DNA from: an uncultured Clostridia bacterium
GTDB taxonomy: Bacteria; Bacillota; Clostridia; TANB77; CAG-508
DNA length: 22,907 bases
NCBI GenBank assembly: GCA_934167135.1
Contig: CAKPKI010000014.1
Coordinates: forward strand, 1 to 22,907
Direction of reading: 5' to 3'
This document shows, in pieces, positions 1 to 7,935 of this stretch. The first letter of the stretch is position 1. Each line of letters begins with the position of its first letter. The notes beneath the pieces were generated by a model. That model ran no database searches, was not told where the DNA came from, and was given only the letters and a program-made list of their open reading frames with translations. The position numbers and the translations under genes were made by a program.

Positions 1-73
1 AATACAACGTTCCATTCTGGATCTGCGACATGGAAATCTGTTAAGATCTGCTCTAACATTCCCTTTGTCTGTC
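1..73 (-). CDS. Fragment of a GalE-like UDP-glucose 4-epimerase (probable chimeric contig end)
   Basis: Read on the minus strand in a frame different from accD, these bases encode an uninterrupted peptide containing QTKGMLEQILTDFHVADPEW followed by NVV. It closely resembles the segment of UDP-glucose 4-epimerase after the YxxxK catalytic motif (in E. coli GalE roughly SKLMVEQIL...PDWSIALLRYFNP). Codons here (GAG, CAG, ATC, GTC, GCA) are less AT-rich than in the rest of the window. The piece joins the accD reading frame with a frame change and no start codon, so it is not a gene of this operon. Assembly chimerism is the simplest explanation; a real deletion or rearrangement fusing two loci is possible. 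The GalE assignment rests on about 24 residues. Confidence 0.55.
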
Positions 74-448
74 CATTACACAAATTACTACATCTTCTCC
101 ATTTATTTTTCCTGTACCACATCCTACTGCTTCTTGAATTCCTGTTTTCTCTCTTAATGCTTTTATTTTTTTAGGGTAATCTTCTAAATTTAGTGGATTT
201 GTTGTATCTATATCTAAATCAAATCTTTTATAAGAGCCTTCGTCTAATGTTGTTTCTATTCTTTTATTTATATGCATTCTAAAATATGCACCACAATTAG
301 GACAAATTGAATAATTTTCTCTTAAAGTTTCTTTATAAATTATTTCTTTACATTTATCACATTTTATCCATTTTCCAATTGGAATATCTACTTTATTTGC
401 TGACCTTTTAGCTGTTGGCTCTCTTTTTTTTATTTTATCTACTATCAT
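74..448 (-). CDS. accD: Acetyl-CoA carboxylase carboxyltransferase beta subunit, N-terminal part only
   Basis: AccD is the beta subunit of the carboxyltransferase that moves CO2 from biotinylated AccB to acetyl-CoA, giving malonyl-CoA. About 125 residues of the family's usual 280-300 are present. The N-terminal zinc ribbon is intact (C30-x2-C33 and C49-x2-C52), followed by the typical RIETTLDEGSY and YPKKI...LREKTG region up to VICVMD. There the family consensus should continue with a glycine-rich FMMGSMG stretch, but the frame instead reads RQREC and stops at position 53, within the GalE-like sequence. The start has a purine-rich AGAGGAAAG upstream and lies 11 nt after the accC stop. The gene is the last of the operon in view; accA would be expected next but is not present. 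The truncation looks like an assembly join rather than a natural pseudogene. Confidence 0.85.
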
Positions 449-459
449 TTTTCTTTCCT

Positions 460-1803
460 CTATTTTAAAATTTCTTTTTCAATAAAAGAGGTATCAAAAT
501 TTCCTCTAATAAAATTTGGATTTTTTATAATTTTAAACAAGAAATCTATGTTCGTATCTACACCCTCTATTACTGTTTCCTCTAAAGCTCGTTTCATTTT
601 GCTGATTGCTTCATTTCTTGTGTCACCATGTGTAATTATTTTTGCAATCATTGAATCATAGTTACTTGGTATTGTATAACCTGAATATATTGCTGTATCT
701 ACTCTTACTCCATTTCCTCCTGGCAAAATTACTCCTGTTATTGTTCCTGGACATGGTCTAAAATTCTTAGCTGGATTTTCTGCATTTATTCTACATTCAA
801 TACTATATCCATTAAATTTGACATCCTTTTGTTTTATTTTTAATGGTTCTCCTGCTGAAATTCTTATTTGAGCTTTAACAATATCAATTCCTGTTCTTTC
901 TTCTGTTATTGGATGTTCTACTTGTATTCTTGTATTCATCTCCATAAAATAGAAATTTTTATCACTATCTACTAAAAATTCAATCGTTCCACAACTTGTA
1001 TATCCTGATGCTTTTACTGCTTTAATTGCAGATTCTCCCATCTTATTTCTTAATTTGTCATCTATAGCTGTTGATGGTGTTTCTTCAATAACTTTTTGAT
1101 TTCTTCTCTGTATTGAGCAATCTCTTTCTCCTAGATGAATTACATTTCCGTGCTCATCTGCTAAAATTTGGATTTCTACATGTCGAGGATTTTTTATGAA
1201 CTTTTCTATATATATTTCATCATCATTAAAAGAGAGTTTTGCTTCTTGTTTTACAATATTATAATTACTTTCTAGTTCTTCTGGAACATTTACAATTCTT
1301 ATTCCTTTTCCTCCACCTCCAGCTGCTGCTTTTAGCATAATTGGATATCCTATTTCATTTGCAATTTTGATTGCATCTTTTAGACCTTTTACACTTCCAT
1401 CTGAACCCGGAACAACTGGAACACCTGCATTTTTCATTAATTCTTTTGCATTCGATTTATTTCCCATCATTTCAATTACTTTATAATTTGGACCTATAAA
1501 TTTTATATTAGATTCTTCACATATTTTTGCAAACTGGCTATTTTCTGATAAAAATCCAAATCCAGGATGAATTGCATCTGCTCCTGTTATATTAGCTGCT
1601 TCTATTATATTTTTAAAATTCAAATAGCTTTTACTAGAATTTGCAGGTCCTATGCATATTGCTTCATCAGCTAGTTTTACATGCATTGCATCTTTGTCTA
1701 CTTCTGAATATACTGCAACTGTTTTTACATTCATTTCTTTACAAGCTCTTATTATTCTTACTGCAATTTCTCCTCTATTTGCAATCAATATCTTATTTAT
1801 CAT
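460..1803 (-). CDS. accC: Acetyl-CoA carboxylase, biotin carboxylase subunit
   Basis: AccC carboxylates the biotin of AccB using ATP and bicarbonate, the first half-reaction of acetyl-CoA carboxylase in the cytoplasm. Its 447 residues match the family length. The biotin-carboxylase N-terminal domain (ILIANRGEIAVRIIRAC, residues 5-21; HPGFGFLSEN, 79-88) is followed by the ATP-grasp domain with the glycine-rich loop AAAGGGGKGIRIV (159-171), the HVEIQI and ERDCSIQRRNQKVIEE segments, and MNTRIQVEHPITE near residue 290. The C-terminal domain (GYSIECRINAENP...FRPCPG, then YDSMIAK) is complete. The gene sits between fabZ (58 nt upstream) and accD (11 nt downstream), as in many clostridial fab clusters. 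AGGAAAGGAAAAG precedes the ATG. Confidence 0.96.
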   Translation of the reverse strand: MINKILIANRGEIAVRIIRACKEMNVKTVAVYSEVDKDAMHVKLADEAICIGPANSSKSYLNFKNIIEAANITGADAIHPGFGFLSENSQFAKICEESNIKFIGPNYKVIEMMGNKSNAKELMKNAGVPVVPGSDGSVKGLKDAIKIANEIGYPIMLKAAAGGGGKGIRIVNVPEELESNYNIVKQEAKLSFNDDEIYIEKFIKNPRHVEIQILADEHGNVIHLGERDCSIQRRNQKVIEETPSTAIDDKLRNKMGESAIKAVKASGYTSCGTIEFLVDSDKNFYFMEMNTRIQVEHPITEERTGIDIVKAQIRISAGEPLKIKQKDVKFNGYSIECRINAENPAKNFRPCPGTITGVILPGGNGVRVDTAIYSGYTIPSNYDSMIAKIITHGDTRNEAISKMKRALEETVIEGVDTNIDFLFKIIKNPNFIRGNFDTSFIEKEILK

Positions 1804-1828
1804 CTTTCTTTTCCTTTCCTATAAGCTC

Positions 1829-1846
1829 CAAAATGACATCATTTTG
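1829..1846. repeat. Small palindrome in the fabZ-accC gap
   Basis: Two perfect 8-nt half-sites, CAAAATGA and TCATTTTG, are separated by 2 nt in the 58-nt gap between fabZ and accC, the widest gap in the operon after the leader. It could form a small mRNA hairpin just upstream of the accC ribosome binding site or be a protein site. It has no T-run, so it is not a terminator. Function unknown. Confidence 0.35.
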
Positions 1847-1861
1847 AAAACTTAGAAATAA

Positions 1862-2284
1862 CTATACTATGGCAAATGTTAATTCACCTTTAACAGCAAT
1901 TTTTCCATCAACAGTGGCAATTGCTTCTCCTATTCCTATAGGACCTTTTCTTTTAATTATCTTAACCTCTAATTTTAATCTATCTCCTGGAACAACTTGT
2001 TTTTTGAATTTCAAATTATTAATTCCTCCAAATAATGCATTTCTTCCTTTGTTTTCTTCCATCGATAAAATTGCTACTGCTCCTGTTTGAGCTAATGCTT
2101 CTACCATTAAAACTCCAGGCATTATAGGATTTCCAGGAAAATGACCTTTAAAATAATATTCATCTGCATTTACATTTTTATAGGCAGTACAACTTTCTCC
2201 TGGTACAAATTTTTCTACTTCATCTATCATTAAGAATGGATCTCTTTGAGGAATTATTTTTTTTATTTCTTCTTTATCTAACAT
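1862..2284 (-). CDS. fabZ: 3-hydroxyacyl-ACP dehydratase FabZ
   Basis: FabZ removes water from 3-hydroxyacyl-ACP to give trans-2-enoyl-ACP in the elongation cycle of type II fatty-acid synthesis. The 140-residue protein is a normal-length hot-dog fold. It has the PQRDPFLMID motif (12-21) and the signature GHFPGNPIMPGVLMVEALAQ, in which His48 and Glu62 are the expected catalytic pair. The gene starts 10 nt after accB ends, and AAGGAGG lies just upstream of the ATG. No FabA-like isomerase feature is visible, so the dehydratase assignment is preferred. Confidence 0.96.
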   Translation of the reverse strand: MLDKEEIKKIIPQRDPFLMIDEVEKFVPGESCTAYKNVNADEYYFKGHFPGNPIMPGVLMVEALAQTGAVAILSMEENKGRNALFGGINNLKFKKQVVPGDRLKLEVKIIKRKGPIGIGEAIATVDGKIAVKGELTFAIV

Positions 2285-2294
2285 TTTTTCCTCC

Positions 2295-2726
2295 TTATTT
2301 TAATTTGAAAAGTGTTTTCCCATATTCAACTGAATCACCGTCATTTAAACACACTTCTACTACTTCTCCATCAAATTCTGCTTCTATTTCGTTCATTAAT
2401 TTCATTGCTTCTATAATACAAACTACTTGACCTTTTTTTACTTTATCTCCTACTTTTATAAATGCTTCTTTATCAGGTGATGGTTTTGAATAAAACGTTC
2501 CAACCATTGGAGATTTAATTTCTTTATATTCTTCTTTTGGCTCTTCTGGTATAGTTTCAGTAGTTTGAACTGCTGATATTGTTTGAATTACTGGTGCTAT
2601 TGGTCTAACTGCATTTTCGCCTTTTCTCATACTTATTTTCATACCTTCTGGAAACTCAATTTCTAATTCTTCTATATTTGATTTTCCCATATCTTCTATT
2701 AGTTGTTTTATTTTGTCATATTCCAT
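2295..2726 (-). CDS. accB: Biotin carboxyl carrier protein of acetyl-CoA carboxylase
   Basis: AccB carries the biotin that shuttles carboxyl groups between AccC and AccA/D. It has 143 residues: an N-terminal helical part (about 1-35), a Pro/Thr/Glu linker (about 40-70) and a C-terminal biotinyl domain. The biotin attachment motif EAMKLMNEIEAE places the modified lysine at Lys109. The 'thumb' segment typical of AccB (FYSKPSPDKEAFIKVGD, about 78-94) is present and separates it from other biotinyl or lipoyl domains. Its start codon is immediately adjacent to the fabF stop with no spacer, suggesting translational coupling. The short biotin ligase at 5644-6189 in the same operon is its likely modifying enzyme. 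Confidence 0.95.
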   Translation of the reverse strand: MEYDKIKQLIEDMGKSNIEELEIEFPEGMKISMRKGENAVRPIAPVIQTISAVQTTETIPEEPKEEYKEIKSPMVGTFYSKPSPDKEAFIKVGDKVKKGQVVCIIEAMKLMNEIEAEFDGEVVEVCLNDGDSVEYGKTLFKLK

Positions 2727-3971
2727 TTATCTTTCCTCCTCATATTTCTTTAATATGATGCTTGCATTGTGTCCTCCAAACCCTAAAGAATTTGACATTA
2801 CAACATTCAAATTCACATTTCTTGGCTCATTTGGAACAATATCTAAATCACACTCTTCATCTGGAACTTTATAGTTTAATGTTGGCGGAACTAATTGTTC
2901 TTCTATTGCTTTTGCACATATAAGCGCTTCTACTACGCCAGCAGCACCAAGTAAATGTCCTGTATTTCCTTTTGTTGAACTTACCATTACCTTTTTACTT
3001 GCTTCTCCTAATGCTCTTTTTATTGCTAAAGTTTCACATACATCATTTAAATGTGTAGAAGTTCCATGTGCATTTATATAATCAATATCTTCTGGTTTTA
3101 TATTTGCATTTTCAATTGCTCTTACCATTGCTCTTGCAGCACCTTCACCATCTGGAGATGGCGAAGTAATATGATATGCATCAGAAGTTGCACCATATCC
3201 AACAAGTTCTGCATATATTTTAGCATTTCTTGCTTTGGCATGTTCTAATTCTTCTAACACAATAATTCCTGCACCTTCTGCCATTACAAATCCACTTCTT
3301 TCTTTATCAAATGGAATACTTGCTCTATTTTTTTCGGTTGCATGTGTTAATGCTTTCATATTTTCAAATCCTGCTACTCCACATTCACAAATTGCAGCTT
3401 CACATCCTCCTGCCAAAATCACATCTTCATATCCATCTTGTATATTTCTAAAAGCTTCTCCTATAGCATGTGTAGATGATGCACATGCTGTAACTATAGA
3501 TATAGACTCTCCTTTTAATCCTAAATCTATTGCAACATTTCCAGCAGGCATATTTGTAATTCCCATTGGTATAAACATTGGAGAAACTCTATTATTTCCT
3601 TTCTCATAATTGATTTCACATTGTTGTTGTATTGTTGATAACCCTCCTATTCCAGAGCTAACAAAAACTCCAACATTATTAAAATTTGTATTTTCTGTCG
3701 TTATTCCACTATCTTTTAAAGCTTCTCTTCCTGCAATTATTGCAAATTGTGAACTTCTATCTAATCTTTTAGATTGTTTCATATCTAGATAATCTAATGA
3801 ATTAAAATCTTTTACTTCTGCATCAAATTTAGTTTTAAAATTTTCTGCATTAAATAGTTTAATTTCATCAATTCCACACTCTTTATTTTTTATTCCATTC
3901 CAAGTTTCATTTGCTGTTTTTCCTATTGGTGTTATTGCACCTAAACCTGTTATTACAACTCTTTTTTTCAT
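2727..3971 (-). CDS. fabF: 3-oxoacyl-ACP synthase II (condensing enzyme)
   Basis: FabF condenses malonyl-ACP with acyl-ACP to extend the chain by two carbons. Its 414 residues match the family length. The thiolase-fold Cys-His-His catalytic set is complete: Cys163 in TACASSTHAI, His302 in NAHGTSTHLND and His339 in KGNTGHLLGAAG, with the C-terminal NSLGFGGHNAS glycine-rich segment. This is the FabB/F type, not FabH. Its ATG overlaps the fabG stop by one base (TAATG), a classic coupling arrangement. No acpP gene lies between fabG and fabF, where many Firmicutes carry it. Confidence 0.96.
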   Translation of the reverse strand: MKKRVVITGLGAITPIGKTANETWNGIKNKECGIDEIKLFNAENFKTKFDAEVKDFNSLDYLDMKQSKRLDRSSQFAIIAGREALKDSGITTENTNFNNVGVFVSSGIGGLSTIQQQCEINYEKGNNRVSPMFIPMGITNMPAGNVAIDLGLKGESISIVTACASSTHAIGEAFRNIQDGYEDVILAGGCEAAICECGVAGFENMKALTHATEKNRASIPFDKERSGFVMAEGAGIIVLEELEHAKARNAKIYAELVGYGATSDAYHITSPSPDGEGAARAMVRAIENANIKPEDIDYINAHGTSTHLNDVCETLAIKRALGEASKKVMVSSTKGNTGHLLGAAGVVEALICAKAIEEQLVPPTLNYKVPDEECDLDIVPNEPRNVNLNVVMSNSLGFGGHNASIILKKYEEER

Positions 3972-4702
3972 TAAATCATTCCTCCATCTACTGAAATAAC
4001 TTGCCCTGTAATATATGAGCTATCTTCTGATGCTAAAAACTTTACTACATTTGCCACATCTTTAGGTGTTCCCATTCTTTTTAATGGAATATTTTTAGCA
4101 ATTTCATCTTTTACTTCTTGTTTTAATATATCTGTCATATTTGTTTCTATAAATCCTGGTGCTACTGCATTTACTAAAATATTTCTTGATGCAACTTCTT
4201 TTGCTAAACTTTTAGTAAATCCAATTATTCCTGCTTTTGATGCAGAGTAATTTGTTTGACCTGCATTTCCTGCAATTCCAACTACTGATGAAATATTTAT
4301 AATTCTTCCACTTCTTGCTTTCATCATATATGAAATTACGTTTTTAGTCATATTAAATGTTCCAACTAAATTAACATCTATTACTTGTTTAAAATCTTCT
4401 TCTTTCATTCTTGCAAGTAACATATCTTTAGTAATTCCTGCATTATTTATTAATACATCTATTTTTCCAAATTCGTTAATTGCTCTTTCTATCATTTGTT
4501 TGCAATCTTCAAAATTTGTTACATCTCCTTGTACAGTTAAGCAGTTTACATTTTTACTTTCAATCTCATTCTTTGCTTGAAATAATTCATCATTTTCAGT
4601 TCTATAATTTAATACGATATTATAACCTTCATTTGCTAATGTTAAAGCAATTTGCTTTCCAATTCCTCTAGTTGCACCTGTAATCATTGCTACTTTATCC
4701 AT
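3971..4702 (-). CDS. fabG: 3-oxoacyl-ACP reductase (NADPH-dependent SDR)
   Basis: FabG reduces 3-oxoacyl-ACP to 3-hydroxyacyl-ACP. It is a 243-residue short-chain dehydrogenase with the nucleotide-binding TGATRGIG motif (8-15), NNAG (86-89), structural Asn111 and the catalytic Ser139/Tyr152/Lys156 in INISSVVG and YSASKAG. The C-terminal end ITGQVISVDGGMI is typical of FabG rather than of other SDRs. Both ends overlap neighbours by one base (TAATG with fabD upstream and with fabF downstream), so the three genes are probably translationally coupled. Confidence 0.96.
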   Translation of the reverse strand: MDKVAMITGATRGIGKQIALTLANEGYNIVLNYRTENDELFQAKNEIESKNVNCLTVQGDVTNFEDCKQMIERAINEFGKIDVLINNAGITKDMLLARMKEEDFKQVIDVNLVGTFNMTKNVISYMMKARSGRIINISSVVGIAGNAGQTNYSASKAGIIGFTKSLAKEVASRNILVNAVAPGFIETNMTDILKQEVKDEIAKNIPLKRMGTPKDVANVVKFLASEDSSYITGQVISVDGGMI

Positions 4703-5643
4703 TATTTTACCTCCTTTAAAACATTTTCTAATGTTTCACAATTATTGACGTTTAAAATTTTTATCTCTTTATCTGTTGGCATTTTCTTTATAAATCCTGA
4801 CAATGTCTTTCCTGGTCCAACTTCAATAAAAGTGTCAACTCCAAGATCTAACATCTTTTGAAGTACTGCTGTAAATTTAACAGGACTTATTATATGTTTT
4901 GCTAATATATCTTTAATATCATCTGTTTCTTTGTATTCTGTGCCATCTATATTTTTTACAACTGTATTATTAAATTGATTAAATTTTACCTGTTCCAAAT
5001 CTTTTTTTAATGCCTCTGATGCTTTTTTTAGTTTCTCTGTATGGAATGGCCCTGATGTTTTTAATGTTCTAACTTTTCTTACCCCTTGCTCTTTAGCAAT
5101 AACTTCTGCTGTTTCCACACCGGCCTTATTTCCTGATATTACAATCTGACCTGGACAATTAAAGTTTACTGGAACCACAAAATTTTCTTTTGATTTTTCA
5201 TTTGCTAATTTACATATTTCAATAACTTTTTCTTCTTCCACTCCAAGTATTGCTGACATCAGCCATTCACCTTCTGGAACTAGTTTTTGCATATATTCAC
5301 CACGTTTTTTTACTAATTGTATACCATCTTCAAAGTTTAACGCTCCACTATTTATTAATGCTGTATATTCACCTAAGCTTAAGCCACTTGAAACTTCTGC
5401 CTTAATTCCATTTTGTTTTAATATTTCTAAAATTGCTAAACTCATTGTTAAAATACAAATTTGTGTATATTGTGTTTGATTTAGCAACTCCTCATTTTCA
5501 AATGTTATTTTAGCAACATCTATTCCTGTTAACTCTTTAACTTTTTTGTATACATCTTTTACAACATCATATTTTTCATATATATCTTTTCCCATTCCTA
5601 GACTTTGTGCACCTTGACCTGGAAATAAGTATCCTATTTTCAT
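4702..5643 (-). CDS. fabD: Malonyl-CoA:ACP acyltransferase
   Basis: FabD transfers malonyl from CoA to acyl carrier protein, supplying the extender unit. It has 313 residues with the GQGAQ motif (9-13), Arg114 in KKRGEYM, His201 in SGPFHTEKL and the serine elbow at Ser89. The elbow reads GLSLGEY rather than the GHSLGEY of E. coli FabD, so a Leu replaces the His before the nucleophile; the rest of the active site is present, so the enzyme is probably active. The gene abuts the biotin ligase stop upstream with no spacer, and its stop overlaps the fabG start (TAATG). Confidence 0.95.
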   Translation of the reverse strand: MKIGYLFPGQGAQSLGMGKDIYEKYDVVKDVYKKVKELTGIDVAKITFENEELLNQTQYTQICILTMSLAILEILKQNGIKAEVSSGLSLGEYTALINSGALNFEDGIQLVKKRGEYMQKLVPEGEWLMSAILGVEEEKVIEICKLANEKSKENFVVPVNFNCPGQIVISGNKAGVETAEVIAKEQGVRKVRTLKTSGPFHTEKLKKASEALKKDLEQVKFNQFNNTVVKNIDGTEYKETDDIKDILAKHIISPVKFTAVLQKMLDLGVDTFIEVGPGKTLSGFIKKMPTDKEIKILNVNNCETLENVLKEVK

Positions 5644-6189
5644 CTATTTATCAATCCTTTCTGATATTTTATTTTCAAATCTATTACAAAACTCTTCTAT
5701 AATTTTCATTCTATCTACATCTATTCCAAATTCATTTTTTATTGATGTTGCAATATCTTTTATTTCTATGTCAAACTCAGTTTGGCATGTATTTATTCCT
5801 ATTCCAATAACAATATATTTTACAATTTTGCCACTTACTTTGGTTTCTGAAAGTATTCCTCCTACTTTTTTGCCATTGTAAAATATATCATTTGGCAATT
5901 TTATTTGAAGTTCAATTTGATATAATTCTCTAAAAATATCTAATATGATTTGTGCCATTTCAGTAGTTAAGCCTTCTAATTTGTCAATCTCACAATCAAT
6001 TTGTCTAAAAAATGAAAATGCAATATTATTACCTTCATCTGTATGCCACTTTCTTCCATGAGTTCCTTTTCCGTTTGTTTGTATATCTGCAATTATAACA
6101 CTCTTATTTTCTATTTTATTTTCTTTAATTCTTCTCCAAATTTCTAATTGCGTTGAATCTATCTTATGATAGAAATATTTTTTGTACAT
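5644..6189 (-). CDS. birA: Biotin--[acetyl-CoA-carboxylase] ligase, short catalytic form
   Basis: This enzyme activates biotin with ATP and attaches it to the AccB lysine. The protein has 181 residues and only the catalytic BPL/LplA core. Visible are the substrate pocket (DSTQ at 11-14), the biotinyl-AMP loop NGKGTHGRKW (39-48, a variant of GRGRxGRxW), KLPNDIFYNGKKVGGIL (98-113, where the family usually has KWPND) and the IGIGINTC segment (128-135). The N-terminal helix-turn-helix of bifunctional BirA repressors is absent, and the small C-terminal domain seems reduced, so this copy should not be a DNA-binding regulator. Its location between acyl-CoA synthetase and fabD, in the same operon as accB, ties it to making holo-AccB. 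The symbol birA is used for the ligase activity only. Confidence 0.88.
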   Translation of the reverse strand: MYKKYFYHKIDSTQLEIWRRIKENKIENKSVIIADIQTNGKGTHGRKWHTDEGNNIAFSFFRQIDCEIDKLEGLTTEMAQIILDIFRELYQIELQIKLPNDIFYNGKKVGGILSETKVSGKIVKYIVIGIGINTCQTEFDIEIKDIATSIKNEFGIDVDRMKIIEEFCNRFENKISERIDK

Positions 6190-6202
6190 AGATTTCCTCT
6201 TT

Positions 6203-7786
6203 CTATAATTGACTCATAATTTGGTTAAAATTATCCTGTCTTTTTATTTTATTTGTAGTTGTTTTTATAAGTGGATCTTCACTTATAAGTACACCTTTAA
6301 TTGCCTTATATCTTGGCATTTCTTGATTAATTTCTTTTACTTTTTTATTTATAATTTTATATATATCTGCACTTTCTTGTACATTATATATATCTTTCAT
6401 TACTTCTTGATTATATATAACTTTGACAAATATTTTTATATTATTTTTATCCTCTGAAACCGGCTTTCCAAAAATAAATGATTCTTCTACACCATCAATT
6501 CTATTAATTCTACTTTCCATTTCTTCTGGAAAAATGTTTTTACCATTTTTTAATACTATAACACTCTTTTTTCTGCCACATATAAATATGTATCCATCTT
6601 TATCAATTCTTGCCAAATCTCCTGTATTAAACCAACCATCTTTTAAAACTTTATCTGTTTCTTCTTTATTTCCATAGTAACCTAGCATTATACTTGGACC
6701 TTTTGCAACTAATTCTCCCATTCCTGTTTCATCACAATTTATTACTTTTGCTTCAACACTTGGAACTGTAATTCCTACTGAACCTGTTCTATAATGTGCA
6801 TTTGTACCAATTGCAATAACAGGTGATGTTTCTGTTAATCCATATCCTTGAACTAGATTAATTCCTAAATCTCTATAATTTTTTTCAATTGTTGGATCTA
6901 AACTTGCTGCACCACTTATTAATAATTTTACATGTCCGCCTAATAATTCTTTGGCATTTTCTTTATTCTTGCTTATTATTTTATATATTCTTTCATAAAT
7001 TGCTGGAACAGATGCCATTACAGATACTTTATATTCATTCATATTTTCCATGATATGTCTTATTCCGTCGCAAAATACTGTTTGAGCACCTGAATATAAT
7101 GCAAACAAAAATCCAACAGTACATTCAAATACATGATGTATTGGTAAAAATGATAAAAATACATCATCTGAATTAACATCTAATATTGATGAAATATCCA
7201 TCAAATTTGATACTAGGTTTTTATGTGATAATGCAACTATCTTTGAAGCTGATGTTGTTCCAGATGTAAAAAGCATAATACTCATTTTTTCATTATCAAT
7301 TTTAGAATCTATAAATTCTCTGTTTCCTTGCTTAATTAATTCTTCACCTTTTTTTATTAATTCTTGTTCTTCTTTTTCCATAGAAATTAAGTATTTTAGT
7401 TTTCCTACTTTTTCTTCTAATATCTTTTTTAAACTCTCTTCATATTTTTTAGTATAAAAAATTGCTTCTATTTCTGAACGCTCAATTAAACTTCTTAATT
7501 CGTTTTCTGGTAAAGATTTATCTAATGGGACTACAGTTCCTGTTCCACATACTATTGATAAATATGCTATTTCCCATTCGTATCTGTTTTCTCCAATGAC
7601 ACCTATTCGTTTGCCTTTTAGTCCCATATCTATTAATGCTGTTCCTAAACTATCTATCATATCTCTTACTTGTTTATGTGTTATTTCTTTATATTTTCCT
7701 TGTTCTATTCTTATTTTATATGCTATTTTTTCTGGATATTTTTCTCCTGATTTTTTTAGCATGTCTTTTAAATCTGTTATTTGCAT
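6203..7786 (-). CDS. Long-chain acyl-CoA synthetase (AMP-binding, FadD-like)
   Basis: An adenylate-forming enzyme expected to activate fatty acids to acyl-AMP and then acyl-CoA. In the 527-residue product the P-loop is TSGTTSASK (174-182; the usual form is TSGTTGxPK), GYGLTET is at 314-320, GWFNTGD at 384-390, then GRKKSVIVLKNGKNI, with a C-terminal TTTNKIKRQ that carries the adenylation lysine. The frame stays open upstream to a TTG at 7889-7891, but I chose the ATG at 7784-7786 because GGAGG lies 7 nt before it and the longer start would place a promoter and operator palindrome inside the coding region. It heads the fatty-acid operon, 13 nt before the biotin ligase. An acyl-ACP synthetase role would also fit this position. 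Confidence 0.85.
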   Translation of the reverse strand: MQITDLKDMLKKSGEKYPEKIAYKIRIEQGKYKEITHKQVRDMIDSLGTALIDMGLKGKRIGVIGENRYEWEIAYLSIVCGTGTVVPLDKSLPENELRSLIERSEIEAIFYTKKYEESLKKILEEKVGKLKYLISMEKEEQELIKKGEELIKQGNREFIDSKIDNEKMSIMLFTSGTTSASKIVALSHKNLVSNLMDISSILDVNSDDVFLSFLPIHHVFECTVGFLFALYSGAQTVFCDGIRHIMENMNEYKVSVMASVPAIYERIYKIISKNKENAKELLGGHVKLLISGAASLDPTIEKNYRDLGINLVQGYGLTETSPVIAIGTNAHYRTGSVGITVPSVEAKVINCDETGMGELVAKGPSIMLGYYGNKEETDKVLKDGWFNTGDLARIDKDGYIFICGRKKSVIVLKNGKNIFPEEMESRINRIDGVEESFIFGKPVSEDKNNIKIFVKVIYNQEVMKDIYNVQESADIYKIINKKVKEINQEMPRYKAIKGVLISEDPLIKTTTNKIKRQDNFNQIMSQL

Positions 7787-7843
7787 TTTCTCGCCTCCAT
7801 TTTTCGTATTCACTTTTAAAAGATTAACACATTTTTGCGAAAA

Positions 7844-7872
7844 AAATAATTGTACTGATAGGTCAGTACAAA
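7844..7872 (-). promoter_or_regulatory. Promoter of the fatty-acid operon
   Basis: On the minus strand TTGTAC (7867-7872) and TATTTT (7844-7849) are spaced by 17 nt, a fair sigma-A match, about 60 nt upstream of the acyl-CoA synthetase ATG. The -35 box is one end of the palindrome at 7851-7872, so a repressor bound there would block polymerase. The -10 match is only moderate. Confidence 0.45.
7851..7872. promoter_or_regulatory. Perfect palindromic operator before the fatty-acid operon
   Basis: Half-sites TTGTACTGA and TCAGTACAA are perfectly complementary and separated by 4 nt. The site occupies the -35 and spacer of the candidate operon promoter. Its size and symmetry suit a dimeric TetR-family or FapR-like lipid regulator, but it is not the canonical FapR or FabT sequence as I know them and no regulator gene lies in the window. 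Confidence 0.6.
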
Positions 7873-7935
7873 ATTTGCAAAGAGGGGACAATCCTTTCTA
7901 ACAGTTGCATTGTTAATAATATTATAAATAAATTC

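Noticed and set aside
53..80. Programmed frameshift in accD
   Set aside because: No slippery sequence is evident and the downstream frame resembles a different enzyme (GalE), not AccD.
1641..1855. Plus-strand open frames opposite accC
   Set aside because: Low-complexity Leu/Phe/Ile-rich translations antisense to a clearly real gene; no ribosome binding site.
7787..7891. Longer start (TTG at 7889-7891) for the acyl-CoA synthetase
   Set aside because: It would put the promoter and palindrome inside the coding region, and the added residues do not resemble the family; the internal ATG has GGAGG at 7 nt.
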